Shown here in pieces: positions 8,478 through 14,593 of a stretch of 19,316 nt of DNA. The position numbers were made by a program, and so were the translations under genes. The notes beneath the pieces are model-generated. The model was not told the DNA's origin, did no database searches, and was given only the letters and a program-made list of their open reading frames with translations. Origin of the DNA: an uncultured Clostridia bacterium (GTDB taxonomy: Bacteria; Bacillota; Clostridia; RUG12999). The DNA is taken from positions 1 through 19,316 of the forward strand of contig CATIYX010000440.1 in the NCBI GenBank assembly GCA_949739095.1. The letters run 5' to 3'. Position 1 is the stretch's first letter. The number at the start of each line of letters is the position of its first letter.

Positions 8478-10487
8478 TTAAACAATTTTTAATAGTTCCC
8501 GCATTTTCTTCGTTTTATAAATATCCCCTTTGGTATCTTTTGTTTCCTTCATCTCAATAACCAAAAAGCCGTCCGCCCGGCGGCAAACAATGAGTTCCAG
8601 TTCCTCCAGAATGTCCAGACAGTTTTGGAGCATAGTTCGCCCAATCTGCATATCCGCTGCACGTGACACTTTTCTATGCAGTACTTCATTCTTTTCCCGC
8701 ATCTGCCCATCTATACACAGCCCGCGGATATATTGATACACTGCGCCACATTCACTACGTCCCGGAATACTGCCAGCATGTTCTTCCTCCTGTAGTTTCA
8801 TGTCTTTTAATGTACATTGCACTGTCCGCTGTCCCTCCCATTCATGGACGGCCAAACTACCTGCTAACGACAATACATCTCCTTCCAGCAGCCCATCTGC
8901 GGCAGTGCCCATACCAAATCCAATCGCTTCCAGCTGTACGCCGCCTGTCTCCACCAAAAGCTTCAAATGTTTGTCCCCACTAAGTTTACGTTTTGCACAC
9001 AGTTTTGCACCCGATATACTAAAACACGGCGCTGGATTATCCGTTCCGCAGGGTTCCAGCAGGTTTAACTCCTCCACTGCCTGCTGCGTCAAGTATTCCG
9101 GCGACCACTCAAATTCAATGCGGAGTTCCGGTTGCATATCCGCCACTGTTAAATGCGTGTGTGCATATGCATTAAGCTTCTCCTCCAAAAGCGGGATATT
9201 TTCCTTCTCCACCGTAATACCCGCTGCCTGCTCATGTCCGCCAAATTGTTCCAGCAGCTTACCGCAGCTTTGCAGTGCCTCAAACAAATTGAAATGCGGA
9301 ATACTCCGTCCTGAGCCTTTCCCCATCCCCTCTGTACAGGTTATGATAATGGTGGGTTTATGATACCGTTCTTTGATACGCGATGCCACAATTCCAATTA
9401 CGCCTTGGTGCCAGCCTTCTCCTGAAATCACCAATACTTTTTTCTTTTGATATGTCCGGTCCTGTTCTATCCGCGCAGTTACTTGCTGCAAAATTTCTTG
9501 TTCCATCTGTTGGCGCTGCCGATTTGCGAGTTCCATTGCCATTGCCATTTCTTTCGCCTGCGCTGCGTCCTGACATAACAACAGCCGCACGCCATATTTG
9601 GCATCGCCAATCCGTCCAGCCGCATTGAGCCGCGGCGCAATACCAAAACCGACATTCGCTGTCGTAACCGTTTTACCCTTCAGTCCCGCTACCTCTAGCA
9701 ATGCCTGTAGTCCTATATTTTCTGTTTGCTGCAATTTTTGCAGTCCTGCTTTGACAATCGTCCTGTTTTCTCCTTGCAGACTCACAACATCCGCAATAGT
9801 CCCCAATGCCACAATGTCTGCAAACTGGTTTAATACCTTTTGATGGTCTCCATTCTCCAATGCCACAATCAGTTCATACGCCACGCCAACGCCCGCTAAT
9901 TTGTCAAACGAAAATTCATTGTCAAAACGTTTGGGATTCACCACCGCATCTGCATCCGGAAGCTCCTCCTTGCACTCATGATGGTCTGTAATAATGATTT
10001 GCATTCCTAATTCATGTGCCACCTTGCATTCCTGCATGGCAGTGATACCACAGTCCACGGTGATAATAAGCTGCGCCTTTTTTTCTGCCAATGTCCGCAG
10101 CGCCTGTTCATTTATGCCATAGCCTTCTTCCGTCCTGCTGGGAATATAAAATCCTGTTTTTGCACCAATCCCGCGCAAATATTGCACCAAAAGCGCTGTT
10201 GACGTGATACCATCCACATCATAGTCGCCATAGACAACAATATTTTTCTGCTGTTCTACCGCCTCGCGGATGATGGACACCGCTTTGTCCATATCAGTCA
10301 AAAACTGCGGCGGCGTCAATGACTCCGCCGTAGGCTGCACAAACGCCTGCAACTCTTCTTCCATCTCCAGTCCTCGGTTGAGCAGCAGGGCAGCATAGAC
10401 CGGCGAAATATGAAATTCTTCCGCAAGTTCCACGGCACGCGGTGACTGCGGCGTATATGGTTGATATACCCACCGGCACTGGTTCAT
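8478..10487 (-). CDS. recJ: single-stranded-DNA-specific exonuclease RecJ
   Basis: A 5'-3' single-strand exonuclease used in recombination and repair. The DHH phosphoesterase motifs are visible: YGDYDVDG (D88, D90, D92), TVDCG (about D145) and TDHH (D168-H169-H170); the DHHA1 domain carries GGHEQAAG; an OB-fold region and a C-terminal extension follow, ending in a winged-helix-like segment. At 669 residues it is longer than the ~570 of E. coli, as is usual in Firmicutes. ATG 10487 is chosen because GGAG lies 8 bases upstream; the open frame extends to 10577 but the extra residues are lysine/isoleucine-rich and lie in the leader. First gene of the operon that includes relA. Confidence 0.95.
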   Translation of the reverse strand: MNQCRWVYQPYTPQSPRAVELAEEFHISPVYAALLLNRGLEMEEELQAFVQPTAESLTPPQFLTDMDKAVSIIREAVEQQKNIVVYGDYDVDGITSTALLVQYLRGIGAKTGFYIPSRTEEGYGINEQALRTLAEKKAQLIITVDCGITAMQECKVAHELGMQIIITDHHECKEELPDADAVVNPKRFDNEFSFDKLAGVGVAYELIVALENGDHQKVLNQFADIVALGTIADVVSLQGENRTIVKAGLQKLQQTENIGLQALLEVAGLKGKTVTTANVGFGIAPRLNAAGRIGDAKYGVRLLLCQDAAQAKEMAMAMELANRQRQQMEQEILQQVTARIEQDRTYQKKKVLVISGEGWHQGVIGIVASRIKERYHKPTIIITCTEGMGKGSGRSIPHFNLFEALQSCGKLLEQFGGHEQAAGITVEKENIPLLEEKLNAYAHTHLTVADMQPELRIEFEWSPEYLTQQAVEELNLLEPCGTDNPAPCFSISGAKLCAKRKLSGDKHLKLLVETGGVQLEAIGFGMGTAADGLLEGDVLSLAGSLAVHEWEGQRTVQCTLKDMKLQEEEHAGSIPGRSECGAVYQYIRGLCIDGQMREKNEVLHRKVSRAADMQIGRTMLQNCLDILEELELIVCRRADGFLVIEMKETKDTKGDIYKTKKMRELLKIV

Positions 10488-10586
10488 ATACATTTCTCCA
10501 ATTCTTTTTATTATATTTATGATATGTAAACTCTTTTTTGATATATGTACATCCATTTTCTTTTTCTCTAAAAACATCTAACATGT

Positions 10587-10615
10587 ATTATATCACATTT
10601 TTTTCCATGATTCAA
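10587..10615 (-). promoter_or_regulatory. sigma-A promoter of the recJ-relA-metH operon
   Basis: On the minus strand: -35 TTGAAT (10610-10615), 17-base spacer, perfect -10 TATAAT (10587-10592) with an extended TGA just upstream. Expected start is near 10580, giving a leader of about 90 bases. No riboswitch-like structure was recognised in the leader, although the last genes make methionine and use cobalamin. Confidence 0.75.
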
Positions 10616-10961
10616 TTATTTTTTCATTTCAAAACGACTCTATTAGTTCATACAGCAAATTTCCCCACCTTTTCTCTTACGGTATTCTATCATTTTCCAC
10701 ATAAAAAAGGCGGTTCATGGTTTCTGCTAGCTATGTAGATACTATAATACATATCTGCACCTTTAATATACACACGCCAAAACCTGCGCCGGTGACTGAA
10801 ACCACAAGTTTATCCTCACTATTTATTATATTTTTTTGGAAACAAGGGTTCCAACGTATGTGCCATCAAACCAGAACACCTCTCCATACATATTCATTGC
10901 CCTCCGCACAGGCAGTACATAATATATATGTTTCTATTGCGCTACTTCTGCCGCTTTAGAA
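10616..10961. other. intergenic stretch with no recognised gene
   Basis: AT-rich DNA between the recJ promoter and a small minus-strand ORF. Open frames here are short, lack ribosome binding sites and have no family resemblance. One minus-strand frame (ATG near 10895, reading MYGEVFWFDGTYVGTLVSKK and one more residue) has GGAGG eight bases upstream, so a tiny gene or a gene remnant is possible but unsupported. A short TGGAA/TTCCA hairpin lies near 10838-10854. Confidence 0.4.
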
Positions 10962-11153
10962 TCACATGGTCGCTACCAAAACTTTATTGCTAGCGTTTTT
11001 CACCGCCAACAACGTCACATCAATCGTACCGTTCTCACCTGTTGCCGCATCAAAAATCTCCGCATACCGTTTTTCTTCCGCTGCACTATGTAAATCATGG
11101 CAAATACTGCAACATCTGCCACCGAACATTTTATTGCATTTTTTACGTTTCAC
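10962..11153 (-). CDS. small hypothetical protein with a cysteine cluster
   Basis: A 63-residue frame starting at GTG 11153. The N-terminus is basic and cysteine-rich (C6, C14, C15, C18, H19, in FGGRCCSICHD), followed by a more ordinary acidic/hydrophobic half (EIFDAATGENGTIDVTLLAV). Codon use and amino acid mix look like a real protein, and the overlapping frames on the other strand do not. Against it: no clear Shine-Dalgarno sequence before the GTG or the ATG at codon 9, and no recognised promoter. It may be a genuine small gene or the remnant of a longer one. No family recognised. Confidence 0.4.
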   Translation of the reverse strand: MKRKKCNKMFGGRCCSICHDLHSAAEEKRYAEIFDAATGENGTIDVTLLAVKNASNKVLVATM

Positions 11154-11205
11154 CGCGTATTTTTCTTTTTTTATGTCATACTAACAATAAAAGGAGGTGA
11201 CAGCC

Positions 11206-11394
11206 ATGGCACAAAACAGACCACAGCACTATTCGGACCTCACTTGTTTGATAGAAAACTGTCCACAGGCGAACACATATTTTCAGTCGCTGCCCGACTA
11301 TGTACAGGACAGCATTCAAAAACGCGGAGACAACATTCATACAGAGAAAGAATTGCAAACTTATGCTGACAATTTATTACGCGGAGATGATTAA
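11206..11394 (+). CDS. small conserved-looking protein of unknown function (62 residues)
   Basis: ATG 11206 follows a perfect AAAGGAGGTGA with 5-base spacing, so translation is well supported. The protein is acidic and polar with a mid-section YFQSLPDYVQDSIQKRGDNI and an end LQTYADNLLRG; small proteins with this pattern (SLPDYV..., then a short helical tail) occur in Clostridia, as far as I recall, with no known role. No signal peptide or membrane segment; predicted cytoplasmic and helical. It carries two cysteines (C14, C19). It is followed 80 bases later by a cysteine-rich microprotein on the same strand and then a strong terminator, so the two may share a transcript. Confidence 0.8.
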   Translation: MAQNRPQHYSDLTCLIENCPQANTYFQSLPDYVQDSIQKRGDNIHTEKELQTYADNLLRGDD

Positions 11395-11473
11395 TTTTTT
11401 GTCACGCAAATATAGAGCTGCGCATAGGATGAAGTAGGGAGTACTCCTGATTTTAAATACGGAGGTAATTTTT

Positions 11474-11629
11474 GTGAACCGTAATTGTTGCTGCTCCCGT
11501 TGCTGCTGCAACCGAAATTGCAGATGCCAGCGTAGAAACCGCTGTTGCTGTTGCCATTGTTGTTGCCGCTGCACGCAGACTGATACCATAAGAACCATCC
11601 GGCGCGATTGCTCTTGTATGCAATTCTAA
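11474..11629 (+). CDS. cysteine/arginine-rich microprotein (51 residues, 18 Cys)
   Basis: GTG 11474 has GGAGG eight bases upstream and reads through to TAA 11627-11629. The product has 18 cysteines in 51 residues (C5-7, C10-12, C16, C18, C24-27, C29-31, C33, C46, C48) in runs of three or four, set between arginines and asparagines. It is too short for normal gene calling. A strong terminator begins 12 bases after the stop, which fits a real gene. Possible roles include metal binding (metallothionein-like) or a cross-linked structural protein such as in spore coats, but neither is shown; no modifying enzyme lies nearby. The TGY repeats also make the DNA low-complexity, and an alanine/valine-rich frame exists one base over but lacks a start codon. 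Confidence 0.55.
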   Translation: MNRNCCCSRCCCNRNCRCQRRNRCCCCHCCCRCTQTDTIRTIRRDCSCMQF

Positions 11630-11641
11630 TGCGCATAAACA

Positions 11642-11709
11642 AAACCGGTTGCCTGACAGCAGAACAATTCTGCTATCAAACAGCCGGTTTTTATCATTTC
11701 TTTTTTTGT
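11642..11709. terminator. two-tier bidirectional terminator between convergent genes
   Basis: An outer 10-bp stem (AAACCGGTTG 11642-11651 with CAGCCGGTTT 11681-11690, one G-U pair) encloses a perfect 7-bp hairpin AGCAGAA-CAA-TTCTGCT (11658-11674). T-rich tracts follow on the plus strand (11688-11707); on the minus strand TTTTGTTTATG follows. It would end the plus-strand small genes and the minus-strand gene ending at 11737. Confidence 0.85.
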
Positions 11710-11736
11710 CACCTACAACGCGTGATGCGACCGCTT

Positions 11737-12174
11737 TTATGAGCGGGTCGTATCCATTTCGCCAAACCTACATCTTTTTATTCCCGTTGTTCGGACGCCC
11801 ATAAATTTCACAAATTCTCGCCAACACCTGTAACTTCCCGAATAACTACATTTCACACATGAAAGCGATTTCAACTCTCCTACCAATCTGCCATCCGCAC
11901 ACTGTTCATAGAATAACAAAATCTCCTGCATAAATACCACTTTGCAATATGATTCCTCGTTCATCACACCACGCAGCCGCTCCAGTTTTCGTTTTTTACT
12001 TTTTAAAATAGCAGCCGCATCTTGCAATATTCCTGCCGCTACTATTGGTTCTTCTAATTTCCCATGCAACACTTTCCATGCCTCCTCGCATCCGATTCCG
12101 TATGGATATAAGATTGCAATACACAATGCCAGATAATTTTCTTCCAGTGCATCACGCTCTTCAAAAATTCCCAT
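11737..12174 (-). CDS. hypothetical protein, 145 residues, with C-terminal CxxC
   Basis: Not recognised. The first two thirds look helical (EERDALEENYLALCIAILYP, LKSKKRKLERLRGVM, then a VVFMQEILLFYEQ stretch); the end is basic and cysteine-containing: C106-x2-C109-x7-C117 and C135 (CVKCSYSGSYRCW). No signal peptide or clear membrane segment. ATG 12174 has AGAGGTAGGG upstream, and its start overlaps the end of the zinc-ribbon gene by 14 bases, so the two are translated together. The pair is transcribed away from the XRE repressor and is probably what that repressor controls. A small DNA- or RNA-binding or phage-type regulatory protein is possible; no function is claimed. Confidence 0.75.
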   Translation of the reverse strand: MGIFEERDALEENYLALCIAILYPYGIGCEEAWKVLHGKLEEPIVAAGILQDAAAILKSKKRKLERLRGVMNEESYCKVVFMQEILLFYEQCADGRLVGELKSLSCVKCSYSGSYRCWREFVKFMGVRTTGIKRCRFGEMDTTRS

Positions 12175-12331
12175 AGCGATTCCCTACCTCTTCTCTACAC
12201 GTTCTGCATAACACCCTTCTGCCAACACTCCAACCACAGTTACGCGCCCACAGTACCACTGTATATTTGGGTACAATATCACTCCACCGCATTCTTTTAC
12301 CACATTGGTCACATTCTATCTCTACATACAT
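12161..12331 (-). CDS. small zinc-ribbon protein (56 residues)
   Basis: Two CxxC knuckles, C7-x2-C10 (CDQCGKR) and C42-x2-C45 (LCRTCREE), with C32 between, spaced as in a zinc ribbon. The GWSVGRRVLC segment resembles small zinc-finger proteins common in phages and mobile elements. ATG 12331 is chosen: GGAG about 12 bases upstream and the domain begins right after it. The frame stays open to a GTG at 12439, which would add 36 residues without family character and has a poor ribosome site. Under ATG 12331 the leader from the promoter at 12517-12545 is about 180 bases. It overlaps the following gene by 14 bases. Confidence 0.7.
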   Translation of the reverse strand: MYVEIECDQCGKRMRWSDIVPKYTVVLWARNCGWSVGRRVLCRTCREEVGNRYGNF

Positions 12332-12516
12332 CAATCCCCGTTTCTCCTTCCCTGTTTCAAAATTCCCCCAGAATAGGCTTTTCACCCCGACATCGCACAT
12401 TGATACACTGCATTTTCGACTGTTGTATCTTTCATCCACTCTTTTTCACAACGCCCTCTTCACGCATTTCGTCAAAATTCTACATTTTTTTCATATCTTG
12501 CGTAATTTTCGACTTT

Positions 12517-12545
12517 ATTTTATCACGCATTGCACTGTTTGTCAA
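12517..12545 (-). promoter_or_regulatory. strong promoter for the zinc-ribbon operon
   Basis: Minus strand: perfect -35 TTGACA (12540-12545), 17-base spacer, -10 TAAAAT (12517-12522) with extended TGA. Start would be near 12510. Its -35 lies 20 bases from the -35 of the divergent repressor promoter, so one bound protein could block both. A 10-base direct repeat ATTTTCGACT occurs at 12412-12421 and 12505-12514, the second at the start site. Confidence 0.78.
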
Positions 12546-12565
12546 TATTTTAATTGTCTTTTTTA

Positions 12566-12594
12566 TTGCATTGCGCGATTTATTATGTTATACT
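12566..12594 (+). promoter_or_regulatory. promoter of the XRE repressor gene
   Basis: Plus strand: -35 TTGCAT (12566-12571), 17-base spacer, -10 TATACT (12589-12594) with extended TGT. The start would be near 12600, leaving a leader of about 20 bases. The -35 is weak (three matches), in contrast with the strong divergent promoter; such imbalance is usual in repressor switches. Confidence 0.65.
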
Positions 12595-12619
12595 GAAAAG
12601 AAAAGAGGAGGGAGTACAT

Positions 12620-13081
12620 TTGGAATTTTATCAAATATTGCAAGCAGTTATGGAAGAAAAATCTATGCGTATTCCTGATGTAGCGCGAGTTTCCGGACTA
12701 TCTGATTCCACCATACGAAGTATTTTAACACGCCACTCCAAAACAGTTGCTTTGGATGTTGCTTTCAAATTGGCAAAAGGTCTAGGCGTAACATTAGAAT
12801 ATCTCAACGGCACTGATATGGAACCTATTTCTTCAAACTATTTACTCTTATCTAATCAGGAGCTGCATATGATGCATAAACTGCGTTCTTTTGATGAAAA
12901 AAACCGTAGGCAGGTTTATCAATTTGTTGACGATTTAGATAAAGACATCAAAATTGCTGCAATTCTTTTACAATCAGAGCGAAAACAGCAGGCAATTGCC
13001 TACGGCGGTAAAGTAGCATCTAGTATTTTATCAGAAGAACAACAGAAAAAACTAGATGAATTATTTAAAAATTTAGATTAA
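12620..13081 (+). CDS. XRE-family (Cro/CI-type) transcriptional regulator
   Basis: A 153-residue protein with an N-terminal helix-turn-helix at about residues 4-62 (MRIPDVARVSGLSDSTIRSI, then VALDVAFKLAKGLGVTLEYL), typical of phage and integrative-element repressors. The C-terminal part (LSNQELHMMHKLRSFDEKNR region, then helices rich in Lys/Gln/Glu) is likely for dimerisation. The start is TTG 12620, with GGAGG eight bases upstream; the frame opens further left but that part overlaps the promoter. It is divergent from the zinc-ribbon operon and followed, after 142 bases with a separate promoter, by an ImmA/IrrE-type peptidase; in known pairs such as ImmR/ImmA the peptidase cleaves the repressor. 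Its own repression of both promoters is inferred. Confidence 0.88.
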   Translation: MEFYQILQAVMEEKSMRIPDVARVSGLSDSTIRSILTRHSKTVALDVAFKLAKGLGVTLEYLNGTDMEPISSNYLLLSNQELHMMHKLRSFDEKNRRQVYQFVDDLDKDIKIAAILLQSERKQQAIAYGGKVASSILSEEQQKKLDELFKNLD

Positions 13082-13095
13082 TTTGTCGAATTATG

Positions 13096-13124
13096 TTGTA
13101 AACCACTTCTAAACTATATATAAT
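13096..13124 (+). promoter_or_regulatory. promoter of the membrane-anchored peptidase gene
   Basis: Plus strand: -35 TTGTAA (13096-13101), 17-base spacer, perfect -10 TATAAT (13119-13124). Expected leader is about 90 bases; it contains an imperfect inverted repeat, GATATA (13162-13167) with TATATC (13194-13199), around a TTGG-AAA-CCAA hairpin just before the ribosome site. The peptidase may therefore be expressed independently of the repressor. Confidence 0.6.
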
Positions 13125-13223
13125 AAACAATAAATAATTATCTTTCATTTTCCATGGTAGAGATATATGCTTTGGAAACCAATGGTATTGCGCTATATCG
13201 TTTAAGGAGGCTTTTTTGACATC

Positions 13224-14192
13224 ATGTATTTACAAAAGAAATATGCTCTGTCCGTTTTTGCTGAGCTGGACCATCAAATTTCACATCAATCGCTCAAGCG
13301 CTATCTTGCCCGTCACGGTTGGAAACTTTGTTATTACGGCAGGGAATCATCCCACTGCAAGCATTTATCGCAAAAGACATCCGATGATACCATTGGTGAA
13401 CAAATTATTCGCGTTGCTGATATCGAAAATTATGCGCGCAGCGTCCCTTCTTTCACCTATCAATCCAAAGATAACCGCGCCGTTTTTATCAATTTGGCAC
13501 GCAAACCGTCCTCGACTAAGATTCAACGCTTGCTGTTGCATGAAATCGGACATATCAAAAACGAACACGAATCCATTGACTGTATTTTAGGGAAAGGAAA
13601 TTATTATCTGGAAAAAGAGGCAAATTCTTTTATGCACTATATGCTGCAAGAGCAACGACCGCATTCTATGAAAGAATTTATCACATTTCACAAGGTTAAA
13701 ATTTCATTTATCAGCGTCCTCATACTTGTTCTTTGCTGTCTCTCTGGCTTTCAGTTTTTGCAGCGCCCTGCCTCTGATGATATTCTCACCTCCGGCACCA
13801 GTTCCTGGGAACATACAGAAAATGATGTTCCTACTACCGCAAATCAAACGCCGCCAGAACATAACAGTGCTGATACGCCTGAAAACACTCTGCCGCCTGC
13901 TATCAAAATATCTCCCGGAAACCAATATACCTATGCAGCCGGTTCCGGTGTACCACCATCAGGTTCGCCTAGTACCGTTTCGCCTTCCTCCGCTCCCATT
14001 GTTCACTCTATTCAATTGGATGATACTACCATAGTATATGTTGCCAAGACGGGACGCGTCTATCATCTGTTTGCAGATTGTTCCTATATCAAAGGGCACG
14101 ATGGTGTGACTGAACTCCCCTATGCTTATGTCGGCAATAAATCTCTTTGTAATACTTGCCAGAAAAAATTTTTGGAACAGCAGGCACCATAA
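13224..14192 (+). CDS. membrane-anchored ImmA/IrrE-family metallopeptidase with C-terminal His/Cys domain
   Basis: A 322-residue protein with three parts. (1) An ImmA/IrrE (DUF955) zinc peptidase domain, about 1-145, with HEIGH at 106-110 and the third ligand probably E132 in YLEKEANSF. (2) One membrane helix at about 158-178, followed by a Pro/Ser/Thr-rich linker (about 183-262). (3) A short C-terminal domain, about 265-316, with H281-x4-C286 and C309-x2-C312 (YHLFADC, LCNTC), likely one metal site. With the peptidase inside the cell, the C-terminal domain would be outside. Known ImmA proteins are soluble, about 130-170 residues, and cleave XRE repressors. Cleavage of the neighbouring XRE protein in response to an outside signal is inference. 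AAGGAGG lies 13 bases before ATG 13224, longer than usual. Confidence 0.85.
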   Translation: MYLQKKYALSVFAELDHQISHQSLKRYLARHGWKLCYYGRESSHCKHLSQKTSDDTIGEQIIRVADIENYARSVPSFTYQSKDNRAVFINLARKPSSTKIQRLLLHEIGHIKNEHESIDCILGKGNYYLEKEANSFMHYMLQEQRPHSMKEFITFHKVKISFISVLILVLCCLSGFQFLQRPASDDILTSGTSSWEHTENDVPTTANQTPPEHNSADTPENTLPPAIKISPGNQYTYAAGSGVPPSGSPSTVSPSSAPIVHSIQLDDTTIVYVAKTGRVYHLFADCSYIKGHDGVTELPYAYVGNKSLCNTCQKKFLEQQAP

Positions 14193-14230
14193 TAGTTTTT
14201 CTATACCTGAGAACTGTGTCAAATTCATCT

Positions 14231-14246
14231 CTCTTGCGCGCAAGAG
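14231..14246. repeat. perfect 16-bp palindrome
   Basis: CTCTTGCGCGCAAGAG reads the same on both strands. It lies 38 bases after the peptidase gene with no T-run, so it looks more like a protein-binding site than a terminator. No copy was seen elsewhere in the window. Confidence 0.6.
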
Positions 14247-14332
14247 GAACCTCCTCTACCAGCTATACATCACCGCTTCCTCGTCTCGAGCGAAAAAAAT
14301 ATTTTGTCGGTGCTTTCGTTTTATAAATAGTT

Positions 14333-14386
14333 ATAAAGCCGACAACTTTGTTTTACACCAGTTGTCGGCTTTATACGGTGTTTTCA
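14333..14386. terminator. 15-bp perfect inverted repeat, likely terminator of the peptidase gene
   Basis: ATAAAGCCGACAACT (14333-14347) and AGTTGTCGGCTTTAT (14360-14374) form a perfect 15-bp stem around a 12-base loop. On the plus strand the tail is ACGGTGTTTTC, a weak T-tract, so termination may be partial. On the minus strand the following bases are AACTATTTATAAAA. It lies between convergent genes and may serve both. Confidence 0.6.
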
Positions 14387-14593
14387 TTTTGATACTGTCA
14401 CTTTCCTCCGGTTCAGATTTTGACAAAAAACTGTGGTATCAAGGATACGTTTCTTTTATTTTATATCTATTTTTTCAACCTATATTTCTACAACCTTCAG
14501 ATATCATTAGCCCTCAAAGACAGACAAAGTTTTTCAAACGAAAATCCTGCCAGTGACGGATTTTATCCCAGTCGGGTGTGTTTACTGATAGTA
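14387..14593. other. intergenic stretch between convergent genes
   Basis: Contains no supported gene; the open frames on the plus strand here lack ribosome sites and have no recognised domains. A 7-bp AAAATCC/GGATTTT hairpin (14541-14547 with 14558-14564) lies 30-50 bases after the ABC permease gene and may be a weak terminator for it. Confidence 0.4.

Noticed and set aside
8429..8485. Upstream TTG start of relA
   Set aside because: Lacks a ribosome binding site at a good distance, and the residues are Pro/Gly-rich and unlike Rel N-termini; ATG 8428 has GAGGG.
10488..10577. N-terminal extension of recJ
   Set aside because: Lys/Ile-rich translation of an AT-rich leader; GGAG at eight bases before ATG 10487 marks the real start, and the extension would run back to the -10 box.
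10488..10580. Cobalamin, SAM or T-box riboswitch in the operon leader
   Set aside because: None of the conserved core sequences were seen; the leader is short and the methionine genes are far downstream.
10717..10959. Plus-strand 80-residue ORF before the small genes
   Set aside because: No ribosome site, no recognisable domain, random-like composition.
11377..11642. Minus-strand Gln- or Asn/Ser-rich ORFs opposite the cysteine-rich gene
   Set aside because: They are the complement of the TGY codon repeats, have no ribosome site, and have low-complexity composition.
12332..12439. Longer GTG-initiated version of the zinc-ribbon protein
   Set aside because: The ribosome site is about 14 bases away and the added residues look like leader DNA; kept as an alternative only.
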